A stretch of 64,000 nucleotides of DNA from Haliangium sp050303215 (GTDB taxonomy: Bacteria; Myxococcota_A; Polyangia; Haliangiales; Haliangiaceae). This document shows, in pieces, positions 11,665 through 21,741 of the stretch (its first letter is position 1; every line of letters starts with the position of its first letter). A program made the translations under genes and the position numbers. The notes under the pieces were generated by a model, which was not told where the DNA came from, made no database searches, and saw nothing but the letters and a program-made list of their open reading frames with translations. The DNA is taken from assembly GCF_050303215.1 (NCBI RefSeq), contig NZ_JBNLBH010000027.1:13602-77601 (forward strand), written 5' to 3'.

Positions 11665-14600
11665 ATGATGGACCGCACCCCACCTACCGAGAACGCGCCG
11701 GCGCAGGACCCCGAGCCCGTGACTCGTACCTCGCCGGCCGCGGACGCGCCCTCGTTCCCGCCGCGCTCGTTCGACAACTTCCGACTCGAGCGGGCGCTGG
11801 GCCAGGGCGGCATGGGCCACGTGTACCTGTACACGGACGTCACCCTCGGCCGCGAGGTGGCGATCAAGTTCCTCCACCACTCCGACGCTCACCTGCGGGC
11901 CCGCTTCCGCCGCGAGGCCAAGGCCGCGGCCCAGATCGATCACCCCAACGTGGTCCGGGTGTATCAGTTCGGCGAGGTCGAGGGCGAGCCGTACATCGTG
12001 TCCGAGTTCGTGCCCGGCCAGCACCTGGGTCGGCTGGACACTGCCCGCCGGGGCTGGCGCGAGGTGCTCGCGCTGGGCGTCAAGCTGGCCGCCGGCCTGG
12101 CCGCCGCGCACGAACGCGGGGTCCTGCACCGCGACATCAAGCCCGCCAACGTGGTGGTCACCGAGGACGGCCAGCCCAAGCTGGTCGACTTCGGGCTGGC
12201 CCGGATCACGGCCCCCACGAACGCGGACGAGAGCGAGCAGCGGCGGGCCACCCAGCCGCTGCCGCTGCTGCGGCGACGACCCAACGGCAGCGACAGCGAC
12301 GCGCGCGCAGACCCGGCCCCGCTCACGACCGGGGCGTCGAGCTCGGACTCGTCCATCCCGACCATGGACGCCACCATGACCCAGGCCGGCGCGATCATGG
12401 GCACGCCGTACTTCATCGCGCCCGAGATCTACCGCGGCGAGGCCATCACCCCGGCCGCCGACGTGTACGCGCTGGGCACCCTGTTGTACACGCTGTGCAC
12501 CGGGCGCGAGCCTTTCCGCGACGTGCCCCGACACGAGCTGGCCGAGGCGGTGCGCGCGCGCCCGGCCCCGGCCCTCGCCGAGGTCGCCCCGGAGGTCGGG
12601 CCCGAGTTCGCGGCCGTGATCGATCGCTGTCTGGCGCCGGCCCCGGACGATCGTCCGCTATCGGGCCGTGAGCTGTTCTTCGCCCTGGCCGCGCTGATGC
12701 CGCCGGAGCGGACGAGCGCGCCGGAGGGGGAGCCCTACCCGGGGATGCGGCCGTTCGCGGCCGAAGACGCCGACTGCTTTTTCGGCCGTGAGGCCGACGT
12801 CCGCTGGGTGCTGGAGCGCCTGCGCACCCACGCCGTGGTGGTGATCACCGGCGCCTCGGGGCTGGGCAAGTCATCGCTGATGCGGGCCGGGGTGCTGCCC
12901 CGATTGACGGCCCACGGGCTCGCGGCCCACGGGCTCGTCGGCGAGGACGACCCGGCCCGGCCCTGGCAGACCTGCACCTTGATCCCGGGCGCGCGCCCCC
13001 TTACCGCCCTGAGCGCGGCGCTGGCGCCGCTGACGGCGCGCACTCCGGACCAGGTGGAAGAGTGGCTGGAAACGTCGCCGACAGGCCTGGGCCGGCACCT
13101 GGCCCAGTCGCTGGGGGACCGGGCCGGGCTGGTGATCGCGATCGATCAGCTCGAGGAGCTGGTGACGGCGGCGGCCGAGCCCGCCCAGGTGGCCGGCTTT
13201 GGCCGCGCGCTGGCCGGGCTGGCGGCGCGCACTCCCGAGGTCCGGGTGCTGGCCACCACCCGCGGCGGGGATCTCGACGCCCTGGCCCAGATCCCGGGGC
13301 TGGGCCCGCTGCTCACCCGCGGCCTGCATTGGCTGGAGCCGCTGGGGCGGGCCCAGCTCCGCGAGGTGGTCGAGCAGCCGGCGCGCCAGCGCGGGGTCCG
13401 CTTCGCCTCGGCCGCGATGGTCACGGAGCTGCTCGACGACGCCGGCCACGACGCCGGCAGCCTGCCGCTGCTGCAGTTCGCCCTGGCCCGGCTGTGGGCG
13501 GCGCGCGACGTCGACGCGGGCGAGATCCCCGAGCACGCGCTGGCCGGCATCGGCGGCATGCGAGGGGCGCTGGCCCGCCACGCCGACCAGGTGATGGAGA
13601 GCTTCGTGCGCGCGGACGCACGCCGGGAGGCCCGGCGCATCCTGGTCCGGCTGGCCAACCTGCGCGAGACCCGGGTCCGCATGTCCCGGGGCGCGCTCGC
13701 CCGCGGTTCGGCCGAGGCCGAGGAGGTAATCGACGCGCTGGTCGAGGCCCGGCTGCTGGTCGAGCGCCGGGGCGAGGACGAGGTGACCTACGAGCTCGCG
13801 CACCAGGCCCTGATCCAGGGCTGGCCGAGGCTCGCCGACTGGCTGCTGGAAGAAGATCAGGCCCTGGTGGTGGCCCGCCGGCTGAGCCAGAGCGCGGCGC
13901 TGTGGGACGAGCAGGGCCGCCCGCCCCAGGCGCTGTGGCGCGGCCGCCGCCTGCGCGCCGCCGGCCAGCTCGAGGTCGCCGACCTGCCCCCGGTCGAGGC
14001 TGCGTTCGCGCGCGCGAGCCGCCGCGCCGACCGGCGCGCGCGCTGGCTCCAAGGCGGCGCCGCGGCGCTGGCCGTGGTCATGGCGGTGGCGGCCTACGCG
14101 GGCTATCGCCATCTGATCGGGGTCGAGGTCGACGGGCTGGTGCAGCGGGCCCGGGCGCCGCTGACCCGGGCCGGTGAGCAGGTGCACGAGTTCCTGGGCC
14201 TGCGCGGCCGCAGCCGCGAGCGCCTCGCCGCCATCACCGTCACCAATGTGGCCGAGGGAGTCGCCGACGGCAACGGCGGCGGGGTCGCCGCGGGCGCCGA
14301 CGATAATCCTATCAAGAACCAGCGGGATCGAGCCGAGGCGGAGTGGCGGCAGGCGCTTACCCTTGTCCCCGCGATCGAGCGCGACCTCACCGACGCCCGC
14401 CGCGACTTGGAGCAGGCGCTGCTGCGGGATCCCGGGCGCGACGACGTGCGCACCCTGCTGGCCGACGTGCTCGAGCACCAGGCCCGGATGGCCGAGGAGC
14501 TCGACCCCCCTGCCGCCCTGCGCGCGCTGCTGGATCAACTCGCGCTGCACGCGCCCGAGCGAACCGCCCGCTGGACTCAGACCGGGGTGGTGGAGCTGCG

Positions 14601-15726
14601 GGCCGTGTCCGCCGGTCCGGGGCCGGCCGCGGCCGAGGTGGCAGAGCTGCGGGGCGTACGCGTCGATGTGTACGAGTACGAGCCCACGGTCGAGGGCACG
14701 CTGCGCCCGTCGCCCCGGGCCCGCGATCTCGACAGCCCGGCCCAGCTCTCGCTCGGGCCCGGCTCGTACCTGGCCGAGCTGCACGTGCCCGGCCACGCGG
14801 CCGCGATCGCCTACCCCTTCGAGCTGGCCCCGGGGGCCACCCTGGCCGGGCCCACGCGCATCGAGGTCGAGGTGCCGGCTGCGGACGCGATCCCGGACGG
14901 GTTCGTGTTCGTGCCCGCCGGCCGGTCTTGGGCCGGCTTCGGCGGCGACGCCATGGCCGAGCGGGCGCGCGAGTGGGAGCTGGCGCCACCGCCGCACCGA
15001 CGTGAGATCGGGTCGTTCTCGATCGCGCGCCACGAGACCACCTTCGGCGACTGGCTGGCCTTCTTGCGCGCGCTGCCGGCCGAGGCCCGCCGGATCCGCC
15101 TGCCCGCGACCAGCGCTGACGACGCCATTGCCGTCGCCGTGGTCGAAGACGAGGCCGGGTTCTCGCTCCGGCTGCGGCTGCCAAACCGCCCCCCGCTGAC
15201 GGCCGGCGAAGGCGAGGCCATGGTCTACGACCCCGGCGGGCGCGAGCGGCGGATGACAGACTGGCGCCGGCTACCGGTCACGGGCGTCTCCGGCCGCGAC
15301 GCCGAAGCGTATGTGAGCTGGCTGGCCGAAACCGGGCGCGTGCCCGGCGCTCGCCTGTGTCGCGAAGACGAGTGGGCTCGGGCCGGGCGCGGGGCCGATC
15401 GTCGAGTCTACCCCCACGGCGACCACCTGGCCCCGGACGAGGCCAACATCGACGTCAGCTATGGCCGCCTCAGCGGCGCCTCCGGCCCCGACCCGGTGGG
15501 CTCGCACCCGGTCTCGCGCAGCCCCTTTGGGGTCGACGACATGGCCGGCAACGCCACCGAGATGACCGTCCCGGTGTTCGACCAGGGCGAGCTGGTCGCG
15601 CTCCGCAGCAGCAACTTCGTGGGCAGCGCCCGCATGAACGAGCTGGTCAATCGAGACTTCCTGCCAACGGACGCGCGCAACCCGCTCATCGGCCTACGGG
15701 TGTGCGCCGATCTGGTCCGGCGCTGA
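11665..15726 (+). CDS. Ser/Thr kinase - nSTAND NTPase - FGE-sulfatase-like fusion
   Basis: The protein has 1353 residues. The kinase domain (about 40-335) has GQGGMGHVYLY, VAIKFLHH, HRDIKPAN, DFGLARI and GTPYFIAPE, and is a canonical RD kinase. Between DFG and APE lie about 74 residues, far longer than the usual 20-25, and they are rich in Ser/Thr. Next is an nSTAND1-type NTPase: YPGMRPFAAEDADCFFGRE, then Walker A ITGASGLGKSSLMRAG (about 395) and a Walker B-like VIAIDQLEEL. One transmembrane segment falls near 795-815. The C-terminus (about 1110-1350) is formylglycine-generating-enzyme-like: ETTFGDWLAFLR, ARLCREDEWARAGRG, GVDDMAGNATEM and a final GLRVCADL. STAND NTPases are signal-activated switches. 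Its 3-prime end overlaps the convergent small lipoprotein gene by 33 bases. Confidence 0.93.
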   Translation: MMDRTPPTENAPAQDPEPVTRTSPAADAPSFPPRSFDNFRLERALGQGGMGHVYLYTDVTLGREVAIKFLHHSDAHLRARFRREAKAAAQIDHPNVVRVYQFGEVEGEPYIVSEFVPGQHLGRLDTARRGWREVLALGVKLAAGLAAAHERGVLHRDIKPANVVVTEDGQPKLVDFGLARITAPTNADESEQRRATQPLPLLRRRPNGSDSDARADPAPLTTGASSSDSSIPTMDATMTQAGAIMGTPYFIAPEIYRGEAITPAADVYALGTLLYTLCTGREPFRDVPRHELAEAVRARPAPALAEVAPEVGPEFAAVIDRCLAPAPDDRPLSGRELFFALAALMPPERTSAPEGEPYPGMRPFAAEDADCFFGREADVRWVLERLRTHAVVVITGASGLGKSSLMRAGVLPRLTAHGLAAHGLVGEDDPARPWQTCTLIPGARPLTALSAALAPLTARTPDQVEEWLETSPTGLGRHLAQSLGDRAGLVIAIDQLEELVTAAAEPAQVAGFGRALAGLAARTPEVRVLATTRGGDLDALAQIPGLGPLLTRGLHWLEPLGRAQLREVVEQPARQRGVRFASAAMVTELLDDAGHDAGSLPLLQFALARLWAARDVDAGEIPEHALAGIGGMRGALARHADQVMESFVRADARREARRILVRLANLRETRVRMSRGALARGSAEAEEVIDALVEARLLVERRGEDEVTYELAHQALIQGWPRLADWLLEEDQALVVARRLSQSAALWDEQGRPPQALWRGRRLRAAGQLEVADLPPVEAAFARASRRADRRARWLQGGAAALAVVMAVAAYAGYRHLIGVEVDGLVQRARAPLTRAGEQVHEFLGLRGRSRERLAAITVTNVAEGVADGNGGGVAAGADDNPIKNQRDRAEAEWRQALTLVPAIERDLTDARRDLEQALLRDPGRDDVRTLLADVLEHQARMAEELDPPAALRALLDQLALHAPERTARWTQTGVVELRAVSAGPGPAAAEVAELRGVRVDVYEYEPTVEGTLRPSPRARDLDSPAQLSLGPGSYLAELHVPGHAAAIAYPFELAPGATLAGPTRIEVEVPAADAIPDGFVFVPAGRSWAGFGGDAMAERAREWELAPPPHRREIGSFSIARHETTFGDWLAFLRALPAEARRIRLPATSADDAIAVAVVEDEAGFSLRLRLPNRPPLTAGEGEAMVYDPGGRERRMTDWRRLPVTGVSGRDAEAYVSWLAETGRVPGARLCREDEWARAGRGADRRVYPHGDHLAPDEANIDVSYGRLSGASGPDPVGSHPVSRSPFGVDDMAGNATEMTVPVFDQGELVALRSSNFVGSARMNELVNRDFLPTDARNPLIGLRVCADLVRR

Positions 15727-15990
15727 GGCCGGCGGTGCGATCGTGCCCCCGTCGTGGTTGGGCGGCTCCGGCAGCAGGTGGCCTTGCAGGTCCGGGCCGT
15801 TGCACTTCTTGGTGCAGATGAGTCCAAGCGCAGTGGGGATCACCCTCGCCACCCCGCAGCCGGTGGCGGACAGGGCCAGGGCCGCCGCCAGGGCCAGGGC
15901 GAGCCGGCGCAAGCGGCGCCCGAGCGGGCTGGTCGCGGACGCGCGGCGGGTCGGTTCGGGAGCGGTGCAGTGCTGTTTTTGTGGGTTCAT
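15694..15990 (-). CDS. Small lipoprotein, uncharacterised
   Basis: The protein has 98 residues and starts at ATG 15990 with AAGGAG about 8 bases upstream. An Arg-rich n-region (LGRRLRRLA) precedes a hydrophobic core (LALAAALALSATGC) ending in a lipobox-like ATGC. The mature part contains a second Cys pair (ICTKKCNGPDL) and ends in a proline/alanine-rich tail. No known family is recognised. It lies 46 bases downstream of the ADYC gene on the same strand, so co-transcription is likely. It converges on and overlaps the large kinase gene by 33 bases. Confidence 0.75.
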   Translation of the reverse strand: MNPQKQHCTAPEPTRRASATSPLGRRLRRLALALAAALALSATGCGVARVIPTALGLICTKKCNGPDLQGHLLPEPPNHDGGTIAPPASAPDQIGAHP

Positions 15991-16036
15991 GTCGTGTCTC
16001 CTTGTCGTCGAGGTGAGGTGGGTTGATCCCCGGCGC

Positions 16037-17098
16037 TCATCGCCGAGGGCTGCTCCACACTCGAATGAGCTCATCGGGGTCGGGCCCGGGGGCGCCGGCG
16101 CGGACGGCGCGCTCGCAACCGGGGTGCTCGGGGAGCGCGGCATCGACCTCGGGTACGCGGCGGTGGTGGACCCAAATCGCGCCGGCGGACCCGAACTCAG
16201 CCTCGGCCGCGACCCCAGGCCGGCGCCGGCGGAGGTTGAGGCCGTGGCGATCGCTGAGCAGGACGGCGATCCCGGCGCGGGTGTGGGCCCGGCCGTCGCC
16301 GCAGTAGTCGGCGCGCAGGGCGCGGACGCAGGCCAAGTGCAGGGGGTGCAAGTCGACCATCCGTCCGGTCTTCCCGGACACCCGCTTCCAGGGCTTGTAG
16401 CCCCAGTCGCGCGCACACTTGGCGATCGCGCCGGTAGTGCACGAGAAGGTGTATCCGCCTGGGCGCCAGGCGCCGTCGCGGGACCAGCGGCCGTTCACGA
16501 ACAGACCGCCGGCGACCCCGTCCGGCCCGGCCGGGCACACGCTGCGCCAGTCGGGACCGCCCGCGCGCGAGCGGTCGGCGTACTCGACTCGGTACAGGGC
16601 CAAGTCGCGGTTGTCACCGTGCTCGGCCATGGTGTTGCGGCTCGGGTCGGGCCCGACCGCGGCCACGCGGAAGTGGAGCTCGCGACAAACCCGCGGGCGC
16701 CGGCAGCGGCGCTCGACCCAGTGCAGGCCGACCAGGTCGGCGGCCGCGAGCACGCGCGCGGCGCGGCCCTCGAGACGGGTCCAGGTGATGGCGTGGACGC
16801 GATCGCCGCGGAAGCGCCGGGCTTCGACCCAGCGCGGCCCGTCGTCATGGCCGATGACGACCCCGTCGAGCCGCGGGCCCTGCAGCCAGGGCTCGGACGG
16901 GTGGTCGGGGGTAGCCGGCCCAGAGCCGGAGGCGACGGAATGGTCGCCGGCAGCGGCGCCCATGGCGTCGCTCAGCTCGGCGGGCACCGGAGCCGCCCGC
17001 CGATCGGGGCTGGCCTGGGCCGGCGTAGCCGACACCGCGGCCCACACCACGGCCGCCAGGTGCGGCCAGTGTCTGCGATGGTGTCTTGGTCTGTGCAT
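16037..17098 (-). CDS. ADYC-domain exported protein
   Basis: The protein has 353 residues. ATG 17098 was chosen because GGAGGAA sits 4-5 bases upstream and a signal peptide follows (HLAAVVWAAVSATPAQA). Longer in-frame extension upstream runs into the terminator. The mature protein contains many Cys residues and the motif RALRADYCGDG (about residue 255) that names the ADYC domain, a family I know mainly from Myxococcota secreted proteins. Other conserved-looking blocks are YTFSCTTGAIAKCARDWGYKPW and the paired Cys in VERRCRRPRVCRE. Biochemical function is unknown. It is followed 46 bases later by a small lipoprotein gene and stands apart from the upstream ABC operon, which is closed by a terminator. 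Confidence 0.85.
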   Translation of the reverse strand: MHRPRHHRRHWPHLAAVVWAAVSATPAQASPDRRAAPVPAELSDAMGAAAGDHSVASGSGPATPDHPSEPWLQGPRLDGVVIGHDDGPRWVEARRFRGDRVHAITWTRLEGRAARVLAAADLVGLHWVERRCRRPRVCRELHFRVAAVGPDPSRNTMAEHGDNRDLALYRVEYADRSRAGGPDWRSVCPAGPDGVAGGLFVNGRWSRDGAWRPGGYTFSCTTGAIAKCARDWGYKPWKRVSGKTGRMVDLHPLHLACVRALRADYCGDGRAHTRAGIAVLLSDRHGLNLRRRRPGVAAEAEFGSAGAIWVHHRRVPEVDAALPEHPGCERAVRAGAPGPDPDELIRVWSSPRR

Positions 17099-17214
17099 AC
17101 AGTTCCTCCGGTCCGGGCCGTCCGCCCGGTGTCGAGGACGCGCCAACGCCTGACCTGGCAGCCCGCGGGCCGCGGCGAGCGCCGACGTCGTCCGGTCTCT
17201 TCCGGACAGTTCGC

Positions 17215-17254
17215 AAAAACCCGCCCGCGTCCTTGCTCGGGCGGTGTTTTTTTT
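17215..17254. terminator. Bidirectional intrinsic terminator
   Basis: Stem CCGCCCG (17221-17227) pairs with CGGGCGG (17238-17244) across a 10-base loop. It is flanked by a T run on the plus strand (17247-17254) and an A run (17215-17219) that reads as T on the minus strand. It ends the leftward ABC operon before the ADYC gene and would also stop rightward read-through. Confidence 0.75.
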
Positions 17255-17310
17255 CACCCCGGGGCCGCGCGCGATCGCGGCGGACGCTCACCCGGGGCCG
17301 CGCCGGCGGC

Positions 17311-18349
17311 TCACTCCCAGCGGAAGAAGCGCAGGGCCACGGCGAAGGAGACCGCGCACCAGGCGGCCAAGATGGCCAGCTCGGGGCCGATGGCGGCCAG
17401 GCCCACGCCGTCGATCATGAGCGCGCGCAGGCCGTCGTTGAGGGCGCTCAGGGGCAAGACCCGCAAGATGGGGTGGAGGGCCTCGGGGAAGCGCTCGTAG
17501 GAGAAGAACACCCCGCTGAGCAGCCACATCGGCATCATGAACACGTTGAGCAGGCCGGACGCGCCCTGGATGGTGCGGGCCCGGGCCGTGGCCATCATGC
17601 CCAAGCCGGCGAACACGGTGGCCCCAAACAGGCACAGCAGGCCAAAGCCGAGCACGCCGGCGCGGAAGGGCACGTCCAAGACCAGGGCCCCGAAGGTGAC
17701 CAGCGCGGCCATCTCGAACACGAAGAAGCACAGCCGCGAGAGCATGAACGACAGCAGGAACGACGACCTCCGCATGGGCGTGACCAGCATCCGCTTGAGC
17801 AGCTTCTTCTGGCGCAGCTCGGCCACGGTGAAGCCGATGAGCCACATCCCGGTGCCCATCAGGTTGGCCCCGAGCAGGCCCGGGAACAGGAAGTCGATGT
17901 AGCGCGAGCCGGCCTCGGTCTGGTGGCTGACCCGAACCTCCGGCGGGCCCTCGCCCAGGGCCAGGAGCACCCGCAGGCGAGCGGTCTCGGCCTCCTCGCG
18001 CTGGGGGTCGAGGATGAGCTCGGGCGCCGCGCCCGGCGCCGCCGGCGGCACCACCAGGACGTCGAGGGCGGCCTTGCGCACCTGGCGCCGGCCGGTGTCG
18101 ATGTCGACGTAGCCGAGCTCGATTCGCTCGGCGGCCGCGAGCCGGGCGTGGAGGGCCTCGGCCGCCTGTCCGGGTTGGTCCTCGGCGGCGACCACGGCGA
18201 CCTTGCTGGGCGCGGGCTCGGCGGCGCGGAAGGCGTAGCCGAGCACGGTGGCCAACAGCAGCGGAAACATGAGCACCCAGAACAGGGTCTCGGGGTAGCG
18301 GATGAACACCAACACCCGCGCCCGGGTGAGCTCGCGCAGCTCGTTCCAT

Positions 18350-18357
<8 letters not shown>
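17311..18357 (-). CDS. ABC-2 type transporter permease
   Basis: The protein has 348 residues. ATG 18357 overlaps the end of the ATPase gene by 8 bases. An N-terminal membrane segment (VLMFPLLLATVLGYAF) is followed by a large soluble domain (about 45-165) and then five more hydrophobic segments typical of the ABC-2/YhgE-like permease family. Examples are LMGTGMWLIGFTVAELRQKK, FEMAALVTFGALVLDV, FGATVFAGLGMMATARA and IGPELAILAAWCAVSFAVAL. With the ATPase it should form an inner-membrane exporter. The substrate cannot be read from sequence. Its operon begins with a RimK-type ligase, so export or handling of a glutamylated compound is possible but speculative. Confidence 0.88.
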
Positions 18358-19303
<946 letters not shown>

Positions 19304-19311
19304 GGTCAGCT

Positions 19312-20226
19312 CTAGTGATCATCGCCCCGGCGCTCGATGCGTGGGCCGGGCGGCTTGGCGTGGGTCTCGATGTACTCGATGATGCGTCCGCCCACGTCCT
19401 TCTTGGTGGCGGTCTCGATGCCCTCCAGGCCGGGCGAGGAGTTGACCTCGATGACCAGGGCGCCGTGGTTGGAGCGGATGATGTCGACCCCGGCCACGTT
19501 GAGGCCCATGGCCTTGGCCGCGCTGACCGCGATGGCGCGCTCCTCGGGGGTGAGCTTGACCTTGGTGCCGGAGCCGCCGCGGTGGATGTTGGAGCGAAAC
19601 TCCCCGGGCGCGGCCTGGCGCATCATCGACGCCACCACCCGGCTGCCGACCACGAAGCAGCGCAGGTCGGTGCCGGCGGCCTCGGAGATGAACTCCTGCA
19701 GCAGGATGTTGGCGTTGAGGTTGCGGAAGGCGTCGATGACCGACTCGGCCGCCTTCTGGGTCTCGGCCAGGACCACGCCGATGCCCTGGGTGCCCTCGAG
19801 CAGCTTGATGATGAGCGGCGCGCCGCCGACGTCCTTGATCAGGGCCTGCACGTCCTTGACCGCGTGGGCGAAGCCGGTGACGGGCAGGCCCACGCCCTTG
19901 CGCGACAGGATCTGCAACGAGCGCAGCTTGTCGCGGGAGCGGGCGATGGCCTGGGAGCCGTTGACCGAGTACACGCCCATCATCTCGAGCTGCCGCACCA
20001 CCGCGTTGCCGTAGAAGGTGTGGGCGGCCGCAATGCGGGGGATGATGGCGTCGACGTCGGAGACCACCGTGTCCTGGTAGTACAACTTGGGACGATGGGC
20101 GGCGATCACCATGGTGCACTGCATATAGTTGATGACCGACACGCGATGCCCGCGGGCCTCCCCGGCCGCGATCAGGCGGGTACACGAGTAGGACTCGGGC
20201 TTCTGGCTCAAGATGGCAATATGCAT
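19312..20226 (-). CDS. rimK: RimK-family ATP-grasp ligase (ribosomal S6 glutamate ligase-like)
   Basis: The protein has 304 residues, close to the 300 of E. coli RimK, and matches it along its whole length from memory of that sequence. Shared stretches include AILSQKPESYSCTRL-type N-terminus, DAIIPRIAAAHTFYGNAVVR, LEGTQGIGVVLAET, DLRCFVVGSRVVA and VEVNSSPGLEGIE. RimK adds glutamate residues to the C-terminus of ribosomal protein S6 using ATP. Here it is the first gene of an operon with an ABC exporter, and a HExxxH QEGLA protein is divergent from it across 213 bases. That context raises the alternative that it modifies another peptide or a small molecule. The ATP-grasp fold and ligase chemistry are secure; the substrate is not. 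Confidence 0.92.
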   Translation of the reverse strand: MHIAILSQKPESYSCTRLIAAGEARGHRVSVINYMQCTMVIAAHRPKLYYQDTVVSDVDAIIPRIAAAHTFYGNAVVRQLEMMGVYSVNGSQAIARSRDKLRSLQILSRKGVGLPVTGFAHAVKDVQALIKDVGGAPLIIKLLEGTQGIGVVLAETQKAAESVIDAFRNLNANILLQEFISEAAGTDLRCFVVGSRVVASMMRQAAPGEFRSNIHRGGSGTKVKLTPEERAIAVSAAKAMGLNVAGVDIIRSNHGALVIEVNSSPGLEGIETATKKDVGGRIIEYIETHAKPPGPRIERRGDDH

Positions 20227-20439
20227 CGCGGGCTCAAGCCTACAACGAGCGGCCCGGCGTCGTCAGCGGGGCCCCCGGCGCTTTCGCCGTGGCGCGCCCG
20301 GCCCGGCCCCACCGACCGGCGATCGCGCCGGCGATCGCGCCCGCGCCTGGTCACGGCGCCGAGTCACGACGTCGAGTCGCCCCATCGAGCCGCCGATCGC
20401 GCTTCCGCCCGCGGCCGCGATCGGGCACGATCCCACGCC

Positions 20440-21693
20440 ATGGCGGTTCGCGACGTCCAGCGCCCGATCACCGAAGCCGCGCGCATCCTGCGCACCTCGG
20501 CCAAGCGCCTCAAGGTGCTCCGGGCCTTGAGCTGGTCACCCCGGGTGGCCGAGCGCTTCTTCGAGCAGGAGTGCCGGGAGCTGCCCCGGGTGCGCTACTC
20601 CGGCTTCGACCCCGGGCCCACCTTGGAAGGGGTGCGCGCGGCCCGGTCCGTGCTCGACCGCAAGCACCCCTTGCACCGCTGGCTGCGCCGCCACGCCCGC
20701 GCCATCGAGCGGGCCGCGCTGATGCTCGCGGCCGTGGGCACGCCCGAGTTCCACCGCCACTCACGCGCGCTCTACAGCCTGCCCTCGGAGCCGACCCTCG
20801 ACCAGAAGTCCACTCCGCTGGCGCTGGCCAAGCGGCTCGATCGTATCCTGGCCCGGGTCGATCCCGAGGAGATCGGGCCGGCGCCCGAATACCTCGACGC
20901 GCACGGCCTGGCCGCCCGCCTCGGGGCCGAGGTCGCGGGCATGATGGGCGCCGCCGCGCCCCGGGTGGACGTGGTGACCAACCTGTCGGCCAAGGCCGTG
21001 GCCGGCCCGCGCCGAGTGCGCATCAACCAAAACGCGCGCTTCACCGAGGAGGACGTGGAGCAGCTCCTGATGCACGAGGCCATGGTCCACGTGGCCACCA
21101 GCCTGAACGGCCGCGCTCAGCGCAGGCTGCCCCTGCTCGGGGTCGGCCACCCCGGCACCACCACCACTCAGGAGGGCCTGGCGGTGTTCTCCGAGCTGAT
21201 CTCGGGCAGCATGATGCCGCACCGCTTTCGCCGCCTGGCCGGGCGCGTGCTGGCCATCCACATGGCCGCCGAGGGCGCCGACTTCATCGACGTGTATCAC
21301 TTCTTCCTCGATCGCACCGGCGACCCCGCTCAGTCCTTCGAAGACGCCCGGCGGGTGTTCCGCGGCAGCCCGGTCACCGGTGGCGCGCCCTTCACCAAGG
21401 ACGGCGTGTACCTCGAAGGCCTGCTGCGGGTGTACAACTTCTTGCGGGTGGCGGTGTGGCTGCACCGCACCGACCTGGTGCCGATGCTGTTCTGCGGCCG
21501 CCTCGACCTCGAGGACGTGCCCACCTTGGTGGAGCTGACCCGCCGCGGCATGTGCACGCCGCCCCGGTTCATGCCGCCGTGGGCCTCGGACGCCCGCTTC
21601 TTGGTCTCGTACATGGCGTTTTCGGGGTTCTTGAACCAGGTCCGCCTGGAGACCGTGCGCAAGCACTACGAAGCGCTGCTGGCGAGTTGCTGA
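20440..21693 (+). CDS. QEGLA-motif (DUF1704, MATCAP-like) putative metallopeptidase
   Basis: The protein has 417 residues and starts at ATG 20440. It contains HEAMVH (about residue 205), an HExxxH metal-binding motif, and TTTTQEGLAVFSEL (about 240), the QEGLA motif that names the family. Bacterial members are annotated only as 'flavohemoglobin expression-modulating QEGLA motif protein'. Eukaryotic relatives (MATCAP) are tubulin detyrosinases using the same HExxxH plus Glu. I infer a zinc peptidase that trims a C-terminal residue. It diverges from a RimK-type ligase, which adds residues at C-termini, so the two could form an add/remove pair. It is 48 bases upstream of the epimerase-cupin gene on the same strand. 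Confidence 0.88.
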   Translation: MAVRDVQRPITEAARILRTSAKRLKVLRALSWSPRVAERFFEQECRELPRVRYSGFDPGPTLEGVRAARSVLDRKHPLHRWLRRHARAIERAALMLAAVGTPEFHRHSRALYSLPSEPTLDQKSTPLALAKRLDRILARVDPEEIGPAPEYLDAHGLAARLGAEVAGMMGAAAPRVDVVTNLSAKAVAGPRRVRINQNARFTEEDVEQLLMHEAMVHVATSLNGRAQRRLPLLGVGHPGTTTTQEGLAVFSELISGSMMPHRFRRLAGRVLAIHMAAEGADFIDVYHFFLDRTGDPAQSFEDARRVFRGSPVTGGAPFTKDGVYLEGLLRVYNFLRVAVWLHRTDLVPMLFCGRLDLEDVPTLVELTRRGMCTPPRFMPPWASDARFLVSYMAFSGFLNQVRLETVRKHYEALLASC

Positions 21694-21741
21694 CGCATCC
21701 ATGTCCATGCCCGGGCGCGGGCCGTGGTAGGCTTGGCGGCG

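Noticed and set aside
14990..15726. FGE domain as a possible diversity-generating retroelement target
   Set aside because: No reverse transcriptase, template repeat or adenine-biased variable region is visible nearby.
11665..15726. Kinase-STAND fusion as a proven anti-phage defence gene
   Set aside because: STAND NTPases occur in defence, but there is no nuclease, protease or other effector here and the neighbours are signalling genes; left as an open possibility only.
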